Source: JBDTSW01 sp963797835 (GTDB lineage: Bacteria > Actinomycetota > Thermoleophilia > Solirubrobacterales > 70-9). From it: 64,000 nt of DNA. The position numbers and the translations under genes were made by a program. Within the stretch, counting starts at the first letter, position 1; every line of letters starts with the position of its first letter. Where the stretch lies: assembly GCA_963797835.1 (NCBI GenBank), contig CAWCRN010000030.1, positions 1 through 64,000 on the forward strand, in the 5' to 3' direction. The notes beneath the pieces are model-generated. The model did no database searches. It saw only the letters and a program-made list of their open reading frames with translations, and had not been told where the DNA came from. Below, piece by piece: positions 44,930 to 51,725 of the stretch.

Positions 44930-45625
44930 ATGTGCGGGCGATACAGCCTCTCGAGCCCCGACGCGGATCTCTTGACGCGTCGCTTCGAGCTGCGCGAGCG
45001 GGCGGAGGTGGACGACGAGCCCCGCTACAACATCGCGCCCACGGACCCGGTGCTGGCGGTCAGGCGCGGCCCCGAGGGCGGCAACGAGCTGGGGCGCCTT
45101 CGCTGGGGGCTCGTGCCCGGGAGGTGGGCCGAGAAGGGGGGAGGCCGGCCGCTGATCAACGCCCGCGCTGAGACGCTCGAGCGCCAGCCCGCCTTTCGGG
45201 AGTCGTTCGCCGAGCGGCGCTGCCTGATCCCCGCCGACGGCTTCTACGAGTGGCTCACCGACGAGAGCGGCAAGCGGCCGGTCTGGTTCAGCCTGCCCGA
45301 CGGCGGCCTGTTCGCCTTCGCGGGAATCTGGGCGGGCCTGCCGGAGCGCTCCGGGGAGGGCGTGCTGCACTCGTGCGCGATCGTCACCACGGAGCCGAAC
45401 GGGCTGATCCGCCCGATCCACGACCGGATGCCGGTCGTCCTCGCTCCCGAGGCCGAGGCCGGCTGGCTCGACCCGGACGCCGAGCCGGGCGATCTGCGAG
45501 AGCTGCTCGGGCCGGCGCCGGACGAGATGCTCGTGGGCCGCGAGGTCGGCGACTTCGTCAACGACGTGCGCGAGGACGGCCCGCACCTGATCGAGCCCCG
45601 CGAGGAGCAGAAGAGCCTGTTCTAA
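44930..45625 (+). CDS. SRAP (YedK/HMCES-type) abasic-site protection protein
   Basis: A 231-residue SRAP-domain protein. The family forms a covalent thiazolidine crosslink with abasic sites in single-stranded DNA through Cys2, protecting forks. All key elements are present: Cys2 in MCGRYSL, NIAPTDPV, RWGLVPG, the Asn of LINARAET, the Glu of PADGFYEWL and the His of IRPIHDRMPVVL. ATG 44930 exposes Cys2 after Met removal and lies 5 bp after tRNA-Leu, so the two are probably co-transcribed. The 3' end (EEQKSLF) contains a sequence repeated at 53.4 and 54.0 kb. Confidence 0.94.
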   Translation: MCGRYSLSSPDADLLTRRFELRERAEVDDEPRYNIAPTDPVLAVRRGPEGGNELGRLRWGLVPGRWAEKGGGRPLINARAETLERQPAFRESFAERRCLIPADGFYEWLTDESGKRPVWFSLPDGGLFAFAGIWAGLPERSGEGVLHSCAIVTTEPNGLIRPIHDRMPVVLAPEAEAGWLDPDAEPGDLRELLGPAPDEMLVGREVGDFVNDVREDGPHLIEPREEQKSLF

Positions 45626-45989
45626 CGCCGCCGTGACGGGCCGTAACGCCCCGTACCGTCTTTATCCGTGAGAGCAGGGGTAAGTGGGGGAGACGCCGAT
45701 CCCTCGTGACGTCCCGTATCGGCCCGTTATGAACTTTCTGTGCCCATTCTGTGCCCATTCTCGGACCACGCCAGGTTCAGATCGTCCGCCGCGTCGATGA
45801 AGCAGCCGGGGTGGCATTTTTGTGCGGCGCGCTAGACGGGGATTGCGGGTCGGCGTGGATTAGAAACCGTCGGGGGGCACCGGTATACAGAGCAAGCGGG
45901 AGGGCGGCTCGGTCGTTAGCTAAACGGAAGGACCGCGGCCGGGGCCAATGGGTGCCTCGGGCCGGTTCTTCCGCCCTCCTAGGTACCCC
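45626..45989. other. 364-bp stretch without a convincing gene; attachment-like repeats
   Basis: No credible coding region. It begins with GCCGTGACGGGCCGTAACG directly after the SRAP stop, then carries two exact 11-bp direct repeats TGTGCCCATTC at 45739-45760, preceded by GTTATGAACTTT at 45726-45737. A stretch of ~40 bp at 45930-45972 (CGGCCGGGGCCAATGGGTGC and following) recurs with changes at about 46018-46058, inside the end of the next gene. The base composition is less uniformly GC-rich than the flanks. Confidence 0.6.
45739..45760. repeat. Tandem 11-bp repeats, candidate recombinase arm sites (left)
   Basis: Two exact copies of TGTGCCCATTC, back to back. Related double repeats, also with an 11-bp period and a central TGCCC, occur at 49507-49528 and 53352-53373. 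Such short direct repeats next to a core sequence are typical of tyrosine-integrase arm sites. No integrase gene is present in the window. Confidence 0.5.
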
Positions 45990-46001
45990 CTAACTAGGAG
46001 G
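45975..46001. terminator. Hairpin at the end of the small-protein operon
   Basis: CCTCCTAG (45975-45982) and CTAGGAGG (45994-46001) are perfect 8-base arms around 11 bases, overlapping the last codons of the minus-strand operon. There is no T-tract, so termination is only a guess. Confidence 0.35.
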
Positions 46002-46256
46002 CGATTCGGACGGAGGACCGGCCGGGGCCGATGGTGGCCTCGGGCCGGTTCCTCTTAGCGGGCCGGTCTCGCCGGGGTCGAGTCGGTCGCAGAGGGCCAC
46101 GACCGCGGTGACGCGGGGATCCCCAAGCTCCTCAAGCTCGTCTCGAAGCATCGAGATCAGTTCGATGTCCTCGGCCTCGATGCCGAACTGCTTCGCCCGT
46201 CCTCGCAGTGCTTCCACGAGACGGTCTGCGGCCAGCTGCTCGCGCTCGACGCTCAC
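45990..46256 (-). CDS. Small hypothetical protein, fourth gene of a small-protein operon
   Basis: An 88-residue protein: MSVEREQLAADRLVEALRGR, then helical IEAEDIELISMLRDELEELGDPRVTAVVALCDRLDPG, and a Pro-rich tail. GTG 46256 overlaps the stop of the preceding gene (GTGA). Its N-terminus resembles that of the preceding 62-residue protein (SVxxEQxAADxL), suggesting duplication. The inverted repeat CCTCCTAG/CTAGGAGG at 45975-46001 spans its stop codon. Confidence 0.5.
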   Translation of the reverse strand: MSVEREQLAADRLVEALRGRAKQFGIEAEDIELISMLRDELEELGDPRVTAVVALCDRLDPGETGPLRGTGPRPPSAPAGPPSESPPS

Positions 46257-46441
46257 AGCGCAGATCGCCGCCAGTCGTGTCGTTGGGCGGAAGACCCGGC
46301 CGGGGCTCCTCCCTGTAGCCGGGACCCGGCCGGTCTTCCGCTTGCATTAACGACCCGGCCGCTCTTCCGCTTGCGTACGAAGCCGTAAGACAGCCCCGCC
46401 AAGAGGTGGTCTGCGGCGCGCTGCTCGACGGAGACGCTCAC
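46253..46441 (-). CDS. Small hypothetical protein, third gene of a small-protein operon
   Basis: A 62-residue protein starting at GTG 46441 (MSVSVEQRAADHLLAGLSYGFVRKR and a basic, Gly-rich remainder). It begins 7 bp after the stop of the 96-residue gene, and its stop overlaps the start of the 88-residue gene. Only the first ~20 residues resemble its neighbour. The rest is of low complexity, crosses short repeats around 46286-46370, and may be a truncated copy. No function is recognised. Confidence 0.4.
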   Translation of the reverse strand: MSVSVEQRAADHLLAGLSYGFVRKRKSGRVVNASGRPAGSRLQGGAPAGSSAQRHDWRRSAL

Positions 46442-46448
46442 GCCGTAG

Positions 46449-46739
46449 TCAGGGCGACGGCAGCGGTCCCGACCTTCGCGGGCCGAAGTTTGGGTTCCCG
46501 AAGTGGCACACCAGCTCCAGAGCAACGAACCCGTACACCTCCGTCCTCTCGGCGATCTCCAAGACCTCGTCCCACGCCAAACGGTCGTCTCGGTCTCCCA
46601 TCGTGTCGACGGCGTCCTCCAAGAGCTCGACCGTCTCCTCGTCGCCCGACTCGCGCAGAGTCTTGGCGACCAGCCGAAGCTCGCGGTCGCTCGGCGCCGA
46701 GCCGAGGGCGCGGAAGGCTCCCTCGAGCAGTTCGGTCAT
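46449..46739 (-). CDS. Small acidic helical protein, second gene of a small-protein operon
   Basis: A 96-residue protein, MTELLEGAFRALGSAPSDRELRLVAKTLRESGDEETVELLEDAVDTMGDRDDRLAWDEVLEIAERTEVYGFVALELV, acidic and almost wholly helical. Its ATG overlaps the stop of the ribbon-helix-helix gene (TAATG). An acidic partner encoded immediately after a small DNA-binding protein could be a binding partner or regulator of it. I do not recognise the family. Confidence 0.55.
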   Translation of the reverse strand: MTELLEGAFRALGSAPSDRELRLVAKTLRESGDEETVELLEDAVDTMGDRDDRLAWDEVLEIAERTEVYGFVALELVCHFGNPNFGPRRSGPLPSP

Positions 46740-47065
46740 TACTGGCGACGCTCCTCGGCCATACGCTCCAGAGCTTCCAGCGCCGACTCGCGTGGGTCCC
46801 TCTCACGCTCGATCGCGAGCAGCTCCTTGACGGCGCTGACGTTGCCGGCTGCGGCCCGCTCGTGCAGGACGTCGATCAACTCCTCCTCGGACAGGTGGCG
46901 CGGCGGCCTCGGCGTGGCGTCGACATCGGCTTCGGCGATCAACTGACGGACGGCATGGGCGGCGCTGACGCCTCGGGACTCGGCCAGCGCCTGGACCTTG
47001 TGACGGGCGTCGGGGGTGAGCCGGACGGTGAGCCTGGGGTGGGCCGTGGCGGGCGTGGCAGCCAT
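46739..47065 (-). CDS. Ribbon-helix-helix-like protein with helical C-terminus
   Basis: A 108-residue protein. Residues ~8-45 (PRLTVRLTPDARHKVQALAESRGVSAAHAVRQLIAEA) fit a ribbon-helix-helix DNA-binding domain. The rest, LSEEELIDVLHERAAAGNVSAVKELLAIERERDPRESALEALERMAEE, recalls the helical part of small phage terminase-like or antitoxin-like proteins. ATG 47065 is preferred to the upstream 47089. It heads a four-gene operon of overlapping small genes and is divergent from a SnoaL-like gene. Confidence 0.6.
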   Translation of the reverse strand: MAATPATAHPRLTVRLTPDARHKVQALAESRGVSAAHAVRQLIAEADVDATPRPPRHLSEEELIDVLHERAAAGNVSAVKELLAIERERDPRESALEALERMAEERRQ

Positions 47066-47131
47066 CTCAGTTCTCCGGCTTTTCTTCACAGGGAGCCGAC
47101 TGGCGCTTTTCTGTTCGCGGCATCATCGGGT

Positions 47132-47168
47132 TTGGACCCTCCCCCCGGTAGCGGGATACTGCGGGGCG
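47132..47168 (+). promoter_or_regulatory. Leaderless-type promoter of the first SnoaL-like gene
   Basis: TTGGAC (47132-47137), a 17-bp spacer and GATACT (47155-47160) form a good sigma-70-type promoter. Only 8 bases separate the -10 from the ATG at 47169, so transcription would begin at or next to the start codon. The segment GGGATACT plus GC-rich 8-9 bases plus ATGTC recurs before three other genes. Confidence 0.65.
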
Positions 47169-47591
47169 ATGTCGCAGGAGAACGTCGAGTTCGTGAAGGG
47201 GTTCCTCACTGGGGTGCCCGATATGGACAAGGACCAGCTCCTTGCCTTGTTGCCAGAGCTGATCAGGCAAGGATGTGACCCGGAGATCGAATGGATCGAG
47301 GATCCGCAGCGTGCCGATGGGCGCACCTATCAGGGCCACGAGGGGGTCCTCGAATCGTGGACCCAGTGGCTCGAAGGCTTCGAGGAGTGGGGGTGGAAGC
47401 TTGAGGACATCCGCGATTGCGGCGACCGTGTCTTGGCCACGGTGCGGGAGGAGGGCCGAGGCCAGGTCAGCGGCGCAAGCGTCTCGGCGCGTCTCTACAT
47501 GGTCATGACCTTCCGGGAGGGGAAGGTTCTCCGCTACGAAGAGTTCTACGACGAGGCCGCCGCCCTCGAAGCCGCCGGGCTGCGGGAGTAA
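47169..47591 (+). CDS. SnoaL-like / NTF2-fold protein (MSQENVE type), copy 1
   Basis: A 140-residue protein: MSQENVEFVKGFLTGVPDMD, then IEWIEDPQRADGRTYQGHEGVLESWTQWLEGFEEWGWKLEDIRDCGDRVLATVREEGRG, then YMVMTFREGKVLRYEEFYDEAAALEAAGLRE. This is the multi-copy SnoaL-like family of Thermoleophilia; biochemical roles are mostly unknown. It shares its ending with copies 2 and 3, and a leaderless promoter. It lies 65 bp from copy 2 on the same strand. Confidence 0.85.
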   Translation: MSQENVEFVKGFLTGVPDMDKDQLLALLPELIRQGCDPEIEWIEDPQRADGRTYQGHEGVLESWTQWLEGFEEWGWKLEDIRDCGDRVLATVREEGRGQVSGASVSARLYMVMTFREGKVLRYEEFYDEAAALEAAGLRE

Positions 47592-47641
47592 CGCTCTGGA
47601 CGTGTAGGACCAGCTCCTCAGCTAGGTCACGGCTAGAGCGA

Positions 47642-47656
47642 GATACTGGGCGGGCG
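47642..47656 (+). promoter_or_regulatory. Leaderless-type -10 element of the second SnoaL-like gene
   Basis: GATACT at 47642-47647 is followed by nine GC-rich bases and the ATG at 47657, the same arrangement as at 47155-47169. No strong -35 is evident. It indicates that copy 2 has its own promoter rather than depending only on copy 1. Confidence 0.5.
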
Positions 47657-48058
47657 ATGTCGAAGGAAAACGTCGAGCTGATGCGACTGGGATACGAGGC
47701 GTGGAACCGGGGCGATCTCGAGTGGCAGCTGGACCACATCGCTCCCGACCACGAGTTCCAAACCGCGCAGCTCTTCCCCGATACCGACGCGGTCTATCGG
47801 GGCCGGGAGGGGTGGAAGCAGTTCTGGAACACGTTCCGCGAGCCGTGGGAAACCCTTCGGGTGGAAGTCGAGCGCATCGAGCCAATTGCGGACGATCGGG
47901 TGCTTGCCCTGTACCGATTCCACGGGCGGGGGCGGGACGGAGTTGAGGTGACGCTGAAATACGCGAACCTGGTCACGATCGAGAACGGCCTCGCGACGCG
48001 GAACATTGCCTTCGCCGACTGGGACCAGGCCCTCGAAGCCGCCGGGCTGCGGGAGTAG
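47657..48058 (+). CDS. SnoaL-like / NTF2-fold protein, copy 2
   Basis: A 133-residue protein: MSKENVELMRLGYEAWNRGDLEWQLDHIAPDHEFQTAQLFPDTDAVYRGREGWKQFWNTFREPWETLRVEVERIEPIADDRVLALYRFHGRGRDG and a C-terminus DWDQALEAAGLRE. It is a complete SnoaL-like domain with no cofactor motif. It is close to copy 1 in start sequence and last residues, but diverged in the middle. Confidence 0.87.
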   Translation: MSKENVELMRLGYEAWNRGDLEWQLDHIAPDHEFQTAQLFPDTDAVYRGREGWKQFWNTFREPWETLRVEVERIEPIADDRVLALYRFHGRGRDGVEVTLKYANLVTIENGLATRNIAFADWDQALEAAGLRE

Positions 48059-48151
48059 CGATGGCGCAGCGGCGCTCCGGTTGACAGGCCCAGGTTCGCA
48101 TGAGAGGGTCGCGGCAGTGAACCACGAGACCGACGAGCTAAAGGGGCAGGG

Positions 48152-48832
48152 ATGACATCGACGCGACGCAGGTTTGCCGTTTTGGCGTGCATCGTTGGCG
48201 TGGCGGCGCTGTTCCCAGGGGCCGCGAGCGCCGGGCAGCCGACCATCGTGCGCCACCCGGTCTACGGTGGCGCCCTGTCCATCTTCGGCGGTTGCCCCGA
48301 CACTGAGGAGCCACCGGCCGGGACGGTCTGCGTCGAAGACTCCGTGCTCGTATACCGCGGGTACACCGTGATCGGAGGTGGCTCCATCGCCCCGCCGAAA
48401 GCGCCGTGGATTGTCTGCGCCGATACGGTACGACTGGAGTTCACCGGCGCCGACGAGCCAGTCGTGACCGTTCTGCGCTTCGGCTGCGGTGAGCTGGACG
48501 GAGAGGCATCCGTCGAGACTGTGCACCTGGGGGTCGCCTCTGCCGCGTTCCGGCTTCCGATGAGCGATGGCAGCACCTTCGAGTTCGCTGGCACCTGGGG
48601 CGCGACCGGCGATCGGTTTGTGTTCGGCAACGACGGGCCCGACACGGGCACCCCCCGCCATTTCGTCGACCGGTGCACGACGTTCAACGGGCTCGGCCAC
48701 CAGAAGTACCGGCCCGCGTCGATGACGGGCACCCTGAACGGCGAGCCCGTCCACTCGTATACGTCCTTTCCTGCGGCCATCTTCAACAACCGCTTCCTCT
48801 ACATCGACGTCCCACATGGGGGCTGCGGTTAA
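48152..48832 (+). CDS. Exported hypothetical protein
   Basis: A 226-residue protein with a clear signal peptide (MTSTRRRFAVLACIVGVAALFPGAASAG) cleaved probably after ASA. The mature part has several Cys (GGCPDTEEPPAGTVCVEDS, WIVCADTV, RFGCGELDG, VDRCTTFN, HGGCG), suggesting disulfides, and beta-rich phrases such as FEFAGTWGATGDRFVFGNDGPDTG. The family is not recognised. A GGGGCAGGG ribosome site precedes ATG 48152. Confidence 0.7.
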   Translation: MTSTRRRFAVLACIVGVAALFPGAASAGQPTIVRHPVYGGALSIFGGCPDTEEPPAGTVCVEDSVLVYRGYTVIGGGSIAPPKAPWIVCADTVRLEFTGADEPVVTVLRFGCGELDGEASVETVHLGVASAAFRLPMSDGSTFEFAGTWGATGDRFVFGNDGPDTGTPRHFVDRCTTFNGLGHQKYRPASMTGTLNGEPVHSYTSFPAAIFNNRFLYIDVPHGGCG

Positions 48833-48880
48833 GGCCTGGCCAGGCCCGCCGCCCTCCGTAGCCGCTTTTCGTCCAAAGCG

Positions 48881-49447
48881 TTACGCCGACAGCCCGGCGG
48901 CTTCGAGGGCATCGGCGTGGTCGTAGTACTCCTGATGGTGGACGACCCTGCCGTCTTCGATCGTCGATACAAGCCCAAACGCCTCGACGAGCGGGACACC
49001 GCTGACCCGGGCGCGCATCCGCCCGTCTGCGAGTAGAACGATCCGCTCCCCCAGATCGATCAGTTCAGTCGGCCTCAGGTAGTTCTCTCCGCCCCAAACC
49101 TCGTCTCCGGCGGCTACGTACTTGCGATAGCCATCGAGGCTGCGGTAGCACGCCTCCATAAGCCCCGCCTTGACCCAGTCGCCGTCTGGGTGGTACTCGA
49201 ACTCGTTGTCCCAGCCGATTACGACCGCATCCAGATCGCGGCGGTTGTACGCCTCTACTGAAAGCCGCACGCCTCGCCAGAGGGCCGCCTGACGAAGACG
49301 AGAGCTGGGTGGCAGTTTGAAGATCCGGCGGAACAAGGCGGTTGCCACCCTCGGAAAGCGCAAAGAAAGCCGCTCATCGAGCGTGCGGTGCGACCGCTCA
49401 CGTGCGCGGAGCGGCTTGCGCACGATCTCCACGTTCTCCTGCGACAT
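48881..49447 (-). CDS. SnoaL-like / NTF2-fold protein, copy 3, with an inserted segment
   Basis: A 188-residue protein. It begins MSQENVEIVRKPLRARERS like the family. An extra basic segment of ~45 residues (HRTLDERLSLRFPRVATALFRRIFKLPPSSRLRQAALW) then separates this from the domain proper (VRLSVEAYNRRDLDAVVIGWDNEFEYHPDGDWVKAGL, then YYDHADALEAAGLSA). The start module therefore seems joined to, or separated from, its domain by an insertion. The promoter has GATACT at 49462-49457 (minus strand), nine bases before the ATG. Confidence 0.78.
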   Translation of the reverse strand: MSQENVEIVRKPLRARERSHRTLDERLSLRFPRVATALFRRIFKLPPSSRLRQAALWRGVRLSVEAYNRRDLDAVVIGWDNEFEYHPDGDWVKAGLMEACYRSLDGYRKYVAAGDEVWGGENYLRPTELIDLGERIVLLADGRMRARVSGVPLVEAFGLVSTIEDGRVVHHQEYYDHADALEAAGLSA

Positions 49448-49477
49448 CGCCTGCGCAGTATCCCGCGGGCCGGAGTT

Positions 49478-49528
49478 ATGCGCTTTCCATGCAAAGCGAA
49501 ATGAAAATTGATGCCCGATTGATGCCCG
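49478..49528. repeat. Attachment-like repeat cluster (middle)
   Basis: A 21-bp sequence at 49478-49498, containing CGCTTTCCATGCAAAGCG with CGCTTT/AAAGCG inverted arms, is repeated exactly at 53308-53328. Nine bases after it, ATTGATGCCCG occurs twice in tandem (49507-49528). The left site at 45726 has GTTATG-AA-CTTT where this has GTTATG-CG-CTTT. The cluster also overlaps the upstream promoter region of SnoaL-like copy 3. Confidence 0.6.
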
Positions 49529-49560
49529 CTCCGGGTCGCGCACTCAGAGTCAGAACGCCG

Positions 49561-49584
49561 AAAGGCCCGCCGTAGCGGGCCCTT
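49561..49584. terminator. Compact GC-rich hairpin
   Basis: GGCCCGC (49564-49570), loop CGTA and GCGGGCC (49575-49581), flanked by AAA and CTT. It stands between two minus-strand genes and just beyond the attachment-like repeats, and could terminate transcription from either side. Confidence 0.5.
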
Positions 49585-49738
49585 CGTGAGTAGCGGGGGC
49601 CCGATTCGTCTCTCGGTACGACGCACGGATTGTCGAGCGAATGCACCTGGCGCGTGACCAGGCACGCTCGTCCAAGTGCGCGCTCGGGGCCGGGCGGGCA
49701 TGCCGCTGCGTTCGGAAGCCGGGCGAATCTGCCTCGGG

Positions 49739-50806
49739 CTAGCCGCTCGCCAGCCCGACCGGCGCCGGTGACCGCCGCATCGCGCCGAGCAGTGCCGACG
49801 CTGCGAACCAGAGCGCTGCCACGGCCGCGGTCGCGGTCAGGAGCGCGCCAGCCGCCGCGGCGGCTCCGGTGTCGGCTCCGAACACGATCACGGCAGATGC
49901 CGCGCCGATGCTGGGGCCGACCGGAAGCACGCCGAGCATTGACATCGCGATCAGCAGCGCGACCGAGTCGAGCACGGAAGCGTCGACGCCGACGCCGTTG
50001 AGCACGAACCAGTTGCGCGCGATCTGCAGGCAGACCGCGAGCACGACCAAGCCGATGATGCGGTTGCGACCGCTCACACCACGCAGGACCGCCAACCCCC
50101 TCCAGACCCCATCCCGGCGCTCGCGCGCGAGTTGCCGCAGGCCGACCATCGCCGCGACGGTGACCGCGAGCCCCAACGGCGGAATCCACCAATCGAGACC
50201 GAGCGGGCCGACCAGCGTGAAGGACATCAGCGCCGCGAGGGCTGCCTCGACTACGACGATCGGGACCTCTGTGGCAGCGAGCACGGAAGCCCGGGGGCTG
50301 CCCTGGGGCGCTGAGCGGCGAAGCGCGGCGATCCGCACCGCGAGTCCGAACTGACCGTTTAGGAGGTTGCCCAGGTAGCCGATGCTGGCTGCCGGGTACA
50401 GGCGTCGCCGGGTGACCCTCCCGCCGGCGCCACTGACGCAGAGGCCCCACGTCTCACTGCGAACGGCGAGCCAGAGGATTTGCAGGACCGTGGCGACGAT
50501 CAGGATCCACACCGAAGCGGCACCCAGGGCGGTTGTGAACTCGGCGCGTTCTCCGGCAAGCGCCACGATCAAAGCGGCCGCTACCACGATGGAACCTGCG
50601 ACGGTCACCGCCGCCGGGTGGCGACGCCACGCCGAGCTCAGCTTGGCCGCGGGGGATCCCGCCTGCGGCGACGGGGGCGCTCTCGCCAAGCCTCCCTCAT
50701 CGTCCCAGCGCTCCAGCGCCAGCGCGTCCTCGAGGGCCCGGTCCCTCTCCGTGCCTGCTTCCCGTCCGCTCAGGGCTCCAGGGGGATCAGCGGAGAGGTC
50801 AGCCAT
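49739..50806 (-). CDS. Flippase-like (lysylphosphatidylglycerol synthase TM-type) membrane protein
   Basis: A 355-residue integral membrane protein. After a ~70-residue hydrophilic N-terminus come seven or eight hydrophobic helices (VTVAGSIVVAAALIVALAG; SVWILIVATVLQILWLAV; IIGLVVLAVCLQIARNWFVL; AVIVFGADTGAAAAAGALLT). The pattern, with YLGNLLNGQFGLAVRIAALRR, matches the LPG_synthase_TM / UPF0104 flippase family. No aminoacyl-transferase domain follows, so a lipid-translocation role is likelier. ATG 50806 overlaps the regulator's stop by 8 bp, which implies coupling. Confidence 0.75.
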   Translation of the reverse strand: MADLSADPPGALSGREAGTERDRALEDALALERWDDEGGLARAPPSPQAGSPAAKLSSAWRRHPAAVTVAGSIVVAAALIVALAGERAEFTTALGAASVWILIVATVLQILWLAVRSETWGLCVSGAGGRVTRRRLYPAASIGYLGNLLNGQFGLAVRIAALRRSAPQGSPRASVLAATEVPIVVVEAALAALMSFTLVGPLGLDWWIPPLGLAVTVAAMVGLRQLARERRDGVWRGLAVLRGVSGRNRIIGLVVLAVCLQIARNWFVLNGVGVDASVLDSVALLIAMSMLGVLPVGPSIGAASAVIVFGADTGAAAAAGALLTATAAVAALWFAASALLGAMRRSPAPVGLASG

Positions 50807-51155
50807 GACTGCCACGTGCGCCGGCCACTGGCTGCGTCGAGCCGATCAAGACCTCGAGCAGATCGCCTACCTCGCGCTCCTGGACAAGGGGGTGACGAAG
50901 GGGAAGCTCCGCGACGACCTCATAGCGGTTTCGTCGGCCCTGCCGCTCCCGCAGCACGTAGCCCTCTTCTACCAACTCGGACAGGATCCGGTGGGCGGCG
51001 CGCTCGGTGATCCCAACCGCCGCGGCGATGTCGCGCAGGCGGATGCCCGGGTCATCGGCCACGCACATGAGGACATGGGCGTGGTTGGTCAGGAAGTCCC
51101 AGCCGGATCCAGCCGGGGACGACCTTTGCTGCTGATCTCCGGATAGTGAATTCAT
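50799..51155 (-). CDS. Winged helix-turn-helix regulator
   Basis: A 118-residue DNA-binding protein: GWDFLTNHAHVLMCVADDPGIRLRDIAAAVGITERAAHRILSELVEEGYVLRERQGRRNRYEVVAELPLRHPLVQEREVGDLLEVL, a MarR/ArsR-like winged helix found in many small actinobacterial regulators. ATG 51155 lies inside an A/T-rich palindrome that contains its promoter. It is translationally coupled to the flippase-like gene and divergent from the 51.2-53.2 kb genes, so it probably controls one or both units. Confidence 0.85.
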   Translation of the reverse strand: MNSLSGDQQQRSSPAGSGWDFLTNHAHVLMCVADDPGIRLRDIAAAVGITERAAHRILSELVEEGYVLRERQGRRNRYEVVAELPLRHPLVQEREVGDLLEVLIGSTQPVAGARGSHG

Positions 51156-51167
51156 GAATTCATGATA
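51147..51167. promoter_or_regulatory. Operator candidate and leaderless promoter of the winged-helix gene
   Basis: TGAATTCATGAATTCATGA contains two overlapping copies of the palindrome ATGAATTCAT and covers the ATG (51155-51153, minus strand). A -10-like TATCAT sits at 51167-51162 on the minus strand, only six bases before the ATG, so the transcript is probably leaderless. This A/T-rich dyad stands out in a ~70% GC sequence and is a likely autoregulatory site. Confidence 0.6.
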
Positions 51168-51239
51168 CCCTGTTTTGAGGCAGCGTTCTCGGCCGCGTCA
51201 TCGGTCTCGGCGGGATCGCTGGGAAGAGAAGGACGCGAA

Positions 51240-51725
51240 ATGACCAAGTTCAGAGCCCTGCGTGATCGACTTTCTGCGCCTGGCACCTCGGAAGATCCCC
51301 CGAAACCGCCTGGCGATACACCCGCGGGCTCGGCCAAGGAAGCCCGGCTTCCGTTCGCCGGTTACGACGGCCTTGACCATAGACAGGTGATGAACGGGCT
51401 ATCCGACCACTCGCAGGTCGAACTCGAGGCGGTCGAGAGGTATGAGCGGTCCCACAAGGACCGGGAGCGCGTGTTGGACAAGCTGCGCTATATGCGTGGA
51501 AGCGAGCCGCTCCCGGGGTACGACGCTCTCGGCGTCGAGGAGATCCTGGCTGTGCTCGGGGAGGCCGACCTGGCCACGATCAAGAAGGTCCGCGCATACG
51601 AGCGGAAGTTCGCCAACCGCCCCGGCGTCCTGGAGGAGGTCGTCCGCGTCCTCCACCGGTGGCGGGAGACCCACCCCGCGACCGCCTCGCCCGCTTACCA
51701 GCCGCTGAGCGCCACGTCCCCGTGA
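51240..51725 (+). CDS. Small helical protein with two GYD-L repeats
   Basis: A 161-residue protein. Two similar helical units are visible: PFAGYDGLDHRQVMNGLSDHSQVELEAVERYERSHKDRERVLDKLR and PLPGYDALGVEEILAVLGEADLATIKKVRAYERKFANRPGVLEEV. Each has the pattern GYD-x-L ... L-x6-L ... YE, about 50 residues apart. I remember such repeats from uncharacterised actinobacterial proteins, but no function. ATG 51240 follows an unremarkable upstream region. It overlaps the next gene by 4 bp. Confidence 0.68.
   Translation: MTKFRALRDRLSAPGTSEDPPKPPGDTPAGSAKEARLPFAGYDGLDHRQVMNGLSDHSQVELEAVERYERSHKDRERVLDKLRYMRGSEPLPGYDALGVEEILAVLGEADLATIKKVRAYERKFANRPGVLEEVVRVLHRWRETHPATASPAYQPLSATSP

Noticed and set aside
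46286..46372. Short repeats ACCCGGCCG-x-TCTTCCGCTTGC as a CRISPR array
   Set aside because: Only two direct copies about 28 bp apart plus one inverted part are present, with no regular spacers and no cas genes; they lie within the small-gene operon. No CRISPR array was seen anywhere in the window.
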